This document shows positions 56,623-64,000 of a stretch of DNA of 64,000 bases, one piece after another. Position 1 is the stretch's first letter, and each line of letters opens with the position of its first letter. A model generated the notes under the pieces. That model did not search any database. It saw only the letters and a list, made by a program, of their open reading frames with translations, and was not told the origin of the DNA. Origin of the DNA: Phoronis australis (taxonomy: Eukaryota; Phoronida; Phoronidae). The DNA lies in assembly GCA_002633005.1 (NCBI GenBank), contig NMRA01000510.1:63438-127437 (forward strand). The letters are read 5' to 3'. Position numbers and translations under genes: made by a program.

Positions 56623-59600
56623 CTAGTCATTATCTGAAAAAAATGAGACAACAGGGACTGAAATAAAAGATCATGTAACTTTTTAATAGTGTGCACAGTT
56701 CAACCAGACTAAGAATTTCAAACAGCATAAATCACATAAAATTTTCAACAAAAATCAGATTCTGGCTTAATAACGGGTGAAAGTCAGTTCATGGCTATGT
56801 GTTCCACCCTCCTCAACGGGCCCATGGGTTGGTATGTCATTTGAAACCGATCATGTTTTGTGTGAAATTTACATCATATTTCTATCGCTGCATGCAGAGG
56901 GCCCGGAAAACCATAGTCAACACCAAAATCCCCCTCTATGATAACCAGGAATTCTTAGCTAAGTAAAGATAATATAAAAAATCGCTTCTCCCTTTAAACA
57001 TACCTTCTAGGTAAGCGCCATCAGCCAACACAAGATTCAAGATCTTCTGGTAGAGATGTTCATTTGGCTTGCCCAGGATGGTGGACACTGCTTTGTGACC
57101 ATCCTCGATGGCTTCATCTTCATCTTCTTGTAGAGCCTGTGGAAAGGTACAATAAGTCACTTTAGTTACCACAATTACATGTACATATAATAAGACTAAT
57201 CTAATTCTTAAGGATGACCCCAGGAAGGATCAATGAAGCCTTCAGGCCACTAAAGAAATAAAAATAAAATTAAAGTCACAATAAACCCGTCTTCTGTCAA
57301 AAATAACTTTTCACTAATAAGGTCCTTTCATACTGACTTCACTCCAGTCTGAGTGGAGCACAGACGTAAACTGCAAACTAACCGAATCGTTCATACCGGG
57401 TTTTGGTATTTACTGGATGTTGAAGTAAACGGTAGACAATGTTGTCATCAAAGTAATCGTAATGTATCGCTGCACACAAAGATTTTTTAATGCGACAATT
57501 TGGGAACATTTACATGTTCTAATTGACGTAAGACTAAATTTTAATTCAATTGGCGATTATTTGAGCAAAGTATATATGCAACTAATTGTTGATGATAACA
57601 GTGGCTCCTGACTATAACTTTGATAGGACGCTCCCCTGTTAAATCCACCTGTTTACTGTGAAGTTAACTGGCACTCCAGGATCGAAATTCACAGTTCACA
57701 CTGACTGCCACTCCCCAAAACATCGACGTGTTGAGGTTATTGTGAGAAGGCCTTACGAAGCTTAGGAAGAACTATAAGGTTGGTTTTTACTTGAGAACAG
57801 GTTCAATAAATTGACTTGATAGGCCAGCTTCATTTATGCATTTATTAATGTCTTTTTCTTTTCAAACCCAGAAAACTGCATCTGACTAGTAAGGGACAAA
57901 CTAAGACCATATAAGAGCCATAGTACGTCATGCGCTGAACATGATATCAAGGAATAACAAAATGTTTTTTGCGAGCACAGAAATCACTTTTCACCTGAAG
58001 AAAGAGCATGTTAAAACAAATCTTATTAGAGTAAAGGTCTAACTCAAAAGTTGTCTTGTTAGACAACATGCATGTTCATAATCATGCCCTTTAAATGTGA
58101 CATGATTGTCCCTTGCGAAATCAGTACTGAAGAAAGAAATCACACTTCTGAAAACGATACAAAAATCATCACAAACACGTTCCTCAAAAACATTTGAAAA
58201 GCAGAGTAACTGCACAGCTGCAAGAAGCATACTGGCAGTGGGGGAGAGCTGCCCTACTAAGAAAGCAATCAAGAAAAAAGGATGAAAGAAAGAGGGTGTG
58301 AGGAATGGGGGGGGAGGGGCGACAGCATGATAACAGGGAGATGAAGCCTACCTGTACAGTCTTGTACGCCTTCATAAACACATCACACCCAAGCTGCTCC
58401 TCTAACTCAAGTCTACTCTCTTCTAGACGACAAAACGTATCTTCTTCACTTTCATCAAACATGGTGTCTTCACCGTCATCTGTTAACAAAGCTAATGTTT
58501 CTAAGACAAACCAGATTCACTACTGTCTCCTCCAGAATAGAAAAATTAAACTTGATTCATTGGAATTACTGAATTCACGTTGACACAAAAACTCAATGTC
58601 TACTGACTTGAGCTTAGCCATCAGTACAATGAGACAGTGTCAAGCATAAAAAGTTCTATTTTTTGTTAAGTAAAATTCTCTGCATGAGTACACATATAGC
58701 AAACATAATTTATTAGCTACGACATCTTATTTAAAGCACAGCTGAAGCTTCAAACCTGATTCCCACTCTTCTTTGCCTGGAATGATAGTTCCGTGCACTT
58801 CTCCACTGCCTTCAAGTTCATCCTTCTGGTTACGAGATGTGACCGTCTTAATGGACTTCGGCTTCTCTGATTCAGGCACATTGAGTTCACTGGCTGTGAG
58901 AGACAAAGAAAAACACAATAGTGGCACATAAAGCAACAATGATGAGAACTTTGTCAGCTTGTATAAGAGACCGGTCTCCTATGACTAAACCAATTCAAGA
59001 AATAGTGCACATTCAACACAAGTAATCATAAGTGAAACATGATTGTGTATAATCCATGAACACTCTATAAGCTCTCAACATGACATACATAAGGTATTCA
59101 TCGAATAAGGACCAAAAGAAAACAAGAGTGTAAATTCCACATATGCAACAAGTGCAATACGGTTGGTTTCAAAATTAACGTCAATGCGTAAGTACCTTCC
59201 AACAGTTTCTCCATGGTTTCTCTCAATGACTTCATGTCTTCTTCGTCTGCTTCACCACTAAATGTGTATAAAGTTAAAGGTCATAGAAATTCATGGACTT
59301 TGATATTGGTAAGATCGAGTTCAGCTAATGCTCAACATTTAATTTGAATGCATAAATCTGAGTGAAACAGAAGGTTAAATGAGACTGAAGTAACTTGTCA
59401 GTTTGAAGCCGGTTCCTAGGGTTTTCCAAATTGAGCACCAACTGATAGATTCCATGCACTCTGTACTACAAATTTCTTGAAACAGTCATGCAAACAAAAT
59501 ACACACTGTCATAATTTGGGCATGGGCACATAGTAGAAAGACTGTGATGCGTTCACATGATAATCAGGGTGACCAAAAAACTCAAATCCATAAAATTCTT

Positions 59601-61912
59601 AACTAAGCCTCCATAAATGCATTCACTCTTTTCTGACATAAAACTTCAGTTGATCAATCCAGAGCCTTAAATATACGAACCACTTGCACTATTCTTTTAC
59701 TTTTGCCAAAAAATGACATTTTTGTACAAAACTTTGTGGGTTTGCAGTTTTTGGGCCCCCTTGTAACATTGACAAGGCAAGATGAGTCCCTCACCTGTCA
59801 TCATCGTCATCACTGACATCATCACTACTTTCATCACCAGTTTTGTCCTCTTCAACTTGAGCCACCTGACAATAACAACTCAACAGTAATAACGATTTAT
59901 TGAATTGTATGTTGAAAGTCAATGACTGTCTAAGCAACAACAACTTCAACACACTGAAGACAAGACAGCATGAGGTACACCTAAACCATATTTATTTACA
60001 AATCAAACAGGTTTCAAGTTCAGTTTGCCCTATCTCACAGGCTCTATCCTTGAGCCATAATGAAATACTTTGACAATTTGGTAATGTGCTGTTCAATACT
60101 CTTCAACTACCCTTCTGCTAATAATTTGAGGTACAAAACTGAATACAACCCAATGCTTCAAACATATATTACTCAGCACTTTATCGTATGCAGAGTCAGA
60201 GTACAGATGTGCAACTAATCGTTTCAACATAGGCACTGTTTTTAGAGAGCAATGTCTCCTTATAAGTAAGTCAAAAAAGGATTTTCAGTAGCTTTTCTAC
60301 AACTTTGTGCACAGGCCACCTGGAAGTGATAACTACAAATACAGCATACAGAACACAATCCAATCAAATGACCCGGTTTACCCCAACATGATCGTTAAGC
60401 GCAAGCAGAATTCACCACGAGAGTATTCAGAATGAGCGGTCATGACAGCTTATGACGGCTCATAGCTCATAGTGCAATACAGAGCTGGTTGGTATGAAGA
60501 GCAACATACCGTATCTTCATCGGCACCACTGTCTTCACATTCATTATCTAAGTAGGCAACGTCAACACTGACACTGACAGGCTCTTGGAAGAAGAGGTTA
60601 TCTGCAGCCGTACGAAACAACTTGGACAGGTCTGGCATGGAGCACGTTCTCAACATCTGCGTGTAGTGTAAGTAAATCAATGAAAGTCTGAACATAAATT
60701 ATTGACTCAGAGTTGACAAACAGTGTAAATGGAAAGTTAGTAATGGTAACAGTGACTAAAATGTCATAACAACAAGTAAGAGTTGAAGAACTAAATTCTG
60801 AATCTGTGAATATCCATTACTGCAACTGTCCATCATTTAGTCAGTCAATCTGTGAACAGATTTTGACTAAGTATTCACTCAATAGTGGAAATGGGTAATA
60901 GAACAGTTAATACCATCAGATATCAAAATACAAATGGAAACCAAGAGAACCATTCACCATGCACGTACAAATGAAATGCATTCAAAGTTAATGACTAACC
61001 AGCAAGTGTATCTATGCATACATATGTCATCCCACTCACACAGCGTACTGAGTGCTTTCTAGTCCAAGTAAAATCAAATATTTAATCACAAAAAACACAG
61101 TATTCTTCAGGTCAACACAGTCTGTTAACACACATCACATGACCTAATTCAAATTAACTTACTGAGCGGTCAGCCATATCAAAGTGACCAGTGGTCACAC
61201 CAATCACAACTCCTGCTGAGCCCCCATGTAGACTTGACCTAAAAAAAAAAACAAAATTGTGTAAATTGGCAAAACTCTTCTACAGCAACTTGATCATTTT
61301 TTACACAATCCAATTATATCGAAATGCAAATAGCATAATGGAACCATGCTAACTTAATGTTTAAAGCAAAAGAAAGCTTATCTACAGTTCATCAGTACTA
61401 TTAAAAAACAAAAGACAAATCATTTAAAACTTACAGTTTTGGATTTGTCTCCCCTTCACTTTCATCTTCGTTTTCTATCTCCTCCACCTGGAGATCAGTC
61501 ATCTCCTGTTTCGTCTCATCCTCATCATCATCCAACTGCACTCGCTCAAACAGTTTCTGTGGTGAACCAGCCTTTGGTTCCTCCCCTTCCAACGGACTAG
61601 CCGACTTGCGTCCAGCACTGGCATCTTGCTCTGTCCGCTGGTCACGTTTGGGTGTTTTTGGGGTTCTTGGACGAGGACTGGTAGACTTCCTGCCTGATTT
61701 AGCCAGCTTGTCACCAGCTATCTCAGGACTTTCGCTCTTGGGGGTTTTCGGTGTGCGGGGACGAGGAGATTTGCGCCCTGTTTTCTCTAGGCTCTTCTCC
61801 TCACCCCACGCTGATTTGGGCGAAGCCGTGGGCTTGGTGGGTGACAACCCCTGTGCCGAGTCAGGTCTGTCGTCTGCAGCAGATATCTCAGGTATGGAAT
61901 CGACATCAGGTT
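56623..61912 (-). CDS. NEK1: NEK1 serine/threonine kinase, C-terminal part (at least 9 exons)
   Basis: NEK1 is a NIMA-related kinase of cilia and the DNA damage response; only its regulatory C-terminus (about 413 residues) is here. Exons, in transcription order: 61435-61912, 61163-61238, 60510-60656, 59795-59865, 59196-59257, 58756-58893, 58352-58479, 57004-57136, 56623-56633. All splice phases agree. Diagnostic blocks are [18 protein letters not shown], an acidic [13 protein letters not shown] run, [15 protein letters not shown], then [13 protein letters not shown] and [21 protein letters not shown], which mirror the human C-terminus (MADGAYQEDNDE). The last exon supplies only three complete codons before TAG. 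The first exon here has Ser/Thr-Pro repeats with two RTPKTPK copies. The kinase domain must lie to the right of the window. Confidence 0.93.
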
Positions 61913-62101
61913 CTGCGCAGAAATGACATGGTATGATAGTAAACCTTTACACAAGAATAACACGACGTCGGTCGTTTGAATAATCATAGGTTGGTTCTCA
62001 CGGTACTTCAAGTGCAATCTTAGTCGTATTAATGTGGCCCCTGATTAGGCATTTTCCTTATTCAACAAACACAAGGTTATTTGCATTTAAGTTAATGCCA
62101 C

Positions 62102-62131
62102 CTTGTAATTTCCTGAAAATGACTTCTTCAC
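62102..62131 (-). CDS. NEK1: Possible 30-base NEK1 micro-exon
   Basis: Between acceptor CACATCAG and donor CAAG|GTGGCA lies a 30-base open segment (GEEVIFRKLQ) that ends in phase 1, exactly the phase needed to join the exon starting at 61912. The signals are moderate and there is no remembered homologous stretch to confirm it. Confidence 0.25.
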
Positions 62132-62239
62132 CTGATGTGGCAGAAAGCAGTGCAGTAAAACACAGATCTATGTATTAAGTAAATGCTGTGGTATATAAAC
62201 CAGGGCACTGCTACAGCAGGTCTCAGAGATAAAGGTACA

Positions 62240-62420
62240 GCACACATCACGAAATTTTGTCCGACTGGTTGGCTAAGAGTCGACGACCGGCGGTTGACCA
62301 GTCGGCTAATTTTTAGCGACCGGCAGCAGGCCGCAGAGCCGACTCATAAGGGGAACCCCCAGCCGACTCTCTTGCCGACCAGCCATCAGCCCGGCTGGTC
62401 GGCTGTTATTTTTAGGCTAG
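62240..62420. repeat. GC-rich island with nested CCGACTGGT/ACCAGTCGG inverted repeats
   Basis: CCGACTGGT pairs with ACCAGTCGG, and similar GCTGGTCGGCT words recur near 62393-62405 next to TTATTTTTAG. The GC content contrasts with the AT-rich surroundings. It lies in a NEK1 intron and is probably a transposon remnant. Confidence 0.6.
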
Positions 62421-63418
62421 AGTTCTGTAGCAGTTGCGTAATAGGTTGTCAGGCTGATACCGCTTTGCGTGCCCATGCATATTCGTCTCGGCACAGGGTC
62501 AAATAAATCAACTAAGTTTTACTGTGTCTCCCTTACATGAGTTCCCATTGGTTGAGTAACACCACTAATTGGATGGTTGAAGACAAGTGGTAATATTGAA
62601 CATTGGATTATGGACAATGCAACAAGTTTTGGATAACAAAACGTGAGACTCGTGACATTAACAAGTTGAATTTGATTGCCTGCTTCCCGATCAATATAAC
62701 GCCGTAGTCATTTTGTAAACACAGCTATTTTTGACAGTCTTCACCCACACTTGTTTTTTGTTTGTGTTACGCCAAACTCTATATTTTTGCGTTTTTAAAG
62801 TTCTTCACGGGTCTCCTATCATGTGCCCATTATGATGGGATAGTGACTGAGGTGTTGCAACAAAGAACTTTTACTCCAGGGATTTTATTTTCATAGTATT
62901 AACCCTTGCAGTAAAGACACAAAATACATGGTCCTGTATGCCCTATGCCCACGGACTTGTAAGGCTCTAACTTTGAAGTTATATGGTTTCAATTTCCATG
63001 AACTTAGACAGTGACATCAAAAACAGAATTACCACTGTTGAGGTTACAACCAATTTCAGCTTTGCGCATTCCGTTTCCATGCATCAGCATCATTAAAATC
63101 TGCGATAGTTACAGGTATCATTTGGTCATTCACGTAGTTTTCTGACAACATATTGACATTATAAAACAATTTTGAACAGGAAGATGTGAATACGTGGTTA
63201 AGAGATATGTGTCTCTACAGGGCATTTGTGCATGAATCTTTGGTAAAGCGATTGCGATGTCTAAAAAATAAAAGAAAAACAATACACCAAGGTGCACTTT
63301 TTGAGAAGCAAAGCGTCTAAGGATGTTTATAGCGCATGATCTGGCCACCTTAGGTAGTAAGTGATGCTCAATGACATCTGGCAACTATGGCGGCAAAATA
63401 AAAGTAACATGCTTGTAT
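62421..63418. other. NEK1 intron or upstream, nothing seen
   Basis: No exon or repeat can be supported here. Earlier NEK1 exons are expected further right. Confidence 0.35.
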
Positions 63419-63534
63419 NNNNNNNNNNNNNNNNNNNNNNNNNNNNNNNNNNNNNNNNNNNNNNNNNNNNNNNNNNNNNNNNNNNNNNNNNNNNNNNNNN
63501 NNNNNNNNNNNNNNNNNNNNNNNNNNNNNNNNNN
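63419..63534. other. Assembly gap (116 N)
   Basis: A run of N; the true length is unknown. Frames spanning it are not meaningful. Confidence 1.
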
Positions 63535-64000
63535 AAAGTCGGCTTTTGAGGGCATTTTTAAAACTTAATATGTTTGGTTGATGCATTCAGTCAGTGCCCA
63601 AGTCTTACATCAAATGTACGCGTGGGCAGAAAACGTATCCGCGTAAAGAAAAAGTTGCGTTTTAAAAACTTTCGGAGCCGTGTGTTGTCACGGTCCTACA
63701 TTAATCACAGCATTTCTTCAAAATTCAGATGAACAAAGTTTACGGCATACCGACTACAGAGTCACGGTCTTAGGCATACGTTGTAATATCAGTTGAATTA
63801 TATGTAATAACTGTGAATAGCACGTACGCGCACAATAAGCATTCACATTAATTTTATATCTGATCACAATTCTTCTCCTGCTAACAATCGTTTTCATAAT
63901 TTTCGGAAAGAACGTGGAATAAAACATAATAATGATAGTCCAGATTCTACATTTGAAGATGGCACATGCGTTCATCGACCAGCAGATGAAAGAACACGAT
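63535..64000. other. Terminal segment, nothing seen
   Basis: No exon, RNA gene or clear repeat is visible between the gap and the window end. Confidence 0.35.

Noticed and set aside
61606-61936. Plus-strand frames over the NEK1 Ser/Pro-rich exon
   Set aside because: Antisense shadows produced by biased codon content.
1-64000. CRISPR arrays, bacterial operons, phage or plasmid features
   Set aside because: The repeats lack regular spacer architecture, and the genes are spliced eukaryotic genes; nothing prokaryotic is seen.

Overview
The window is animal nuclear DNA. The protein-coding genes are split by spliceosomal GT-AG introns (one intron appears to be GC-AG). There is no operon structure. 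About 60% of bases look A+T, intergenic space is full of short inverted repeats and dispersed repeats, and two assembly ambiguities occur (one N at 45996, a run of N at 63419-63534). The gene content (AGK, GRHPR, an ASB-type ankyrin/SOCS protein, NEK1, a DUF229 protein, an eglin/potato-inhibitor-I protein) together with a retroelement carrying a PD-(D/E)XK-like C-terminus suggests an invertebrate. My best guess is a marine deuterostome such as a lancelet, but the sequence alone does not settle this.

Layout: 1-3.9 kb is intergenic with short motif clusters. 3.9-6.4 kb (-) is a tiny three-exon potato inhibitor I / eglin-type protease inhibitor, 66 aa, never visible as one open frame. 6976-7047 (+) is a tRNA-Glu(UUC). 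9.4-14.7 kb (-) is a complete three-exon type II membrane DUF229 protein (855 aa). It sits head-to-head, 1.15 kb away, with AGK (+, 15.9-33.0 kb), for which I assembled all 13 coding exons (428 aa) by joining splice sites in phase. AGK runs tail-to-tail into the first of two tandem GRHPR genes.

GRHPR copy A (34.3-37.5 kb, -) and copy B (42.8-47.2 kb, -) have identical intron positions and phases (four exons, all phase 1). Copy B carries an additional basic/Ser-rich N-terminus that looks like a mitochondrial presequence; copy A does not. This suggests a duplicated glyoxylate/hydroxypyruvate reductase with divided compartments. Between them on the + strand is a candidate two-exon 41-aa single-pass membrane microprotein (39.6-40.1 kb).

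47.2-52.7 kb is repeat-rich: an inverted copy of a repeat also present at 18.5-19.5 kb, a direct repeat pair, and the C-terminal part of a retroelement protein with a zinc knuckle and a PD-(D/E)XK-like motif. 52.7-54.9 kb (+) is an ankyrin-repeat SOCS-box (ASB-like) gene. It converges on NEK1 (-), of which only the C-terminal nine exons (possibly ten) are in the window; the kinase domain must lie beyond the right edge.

All exon boundaries were derived by eye from splice consensus, reading-phase bookkeeping and remembered family similarity; no alignment or search was run.
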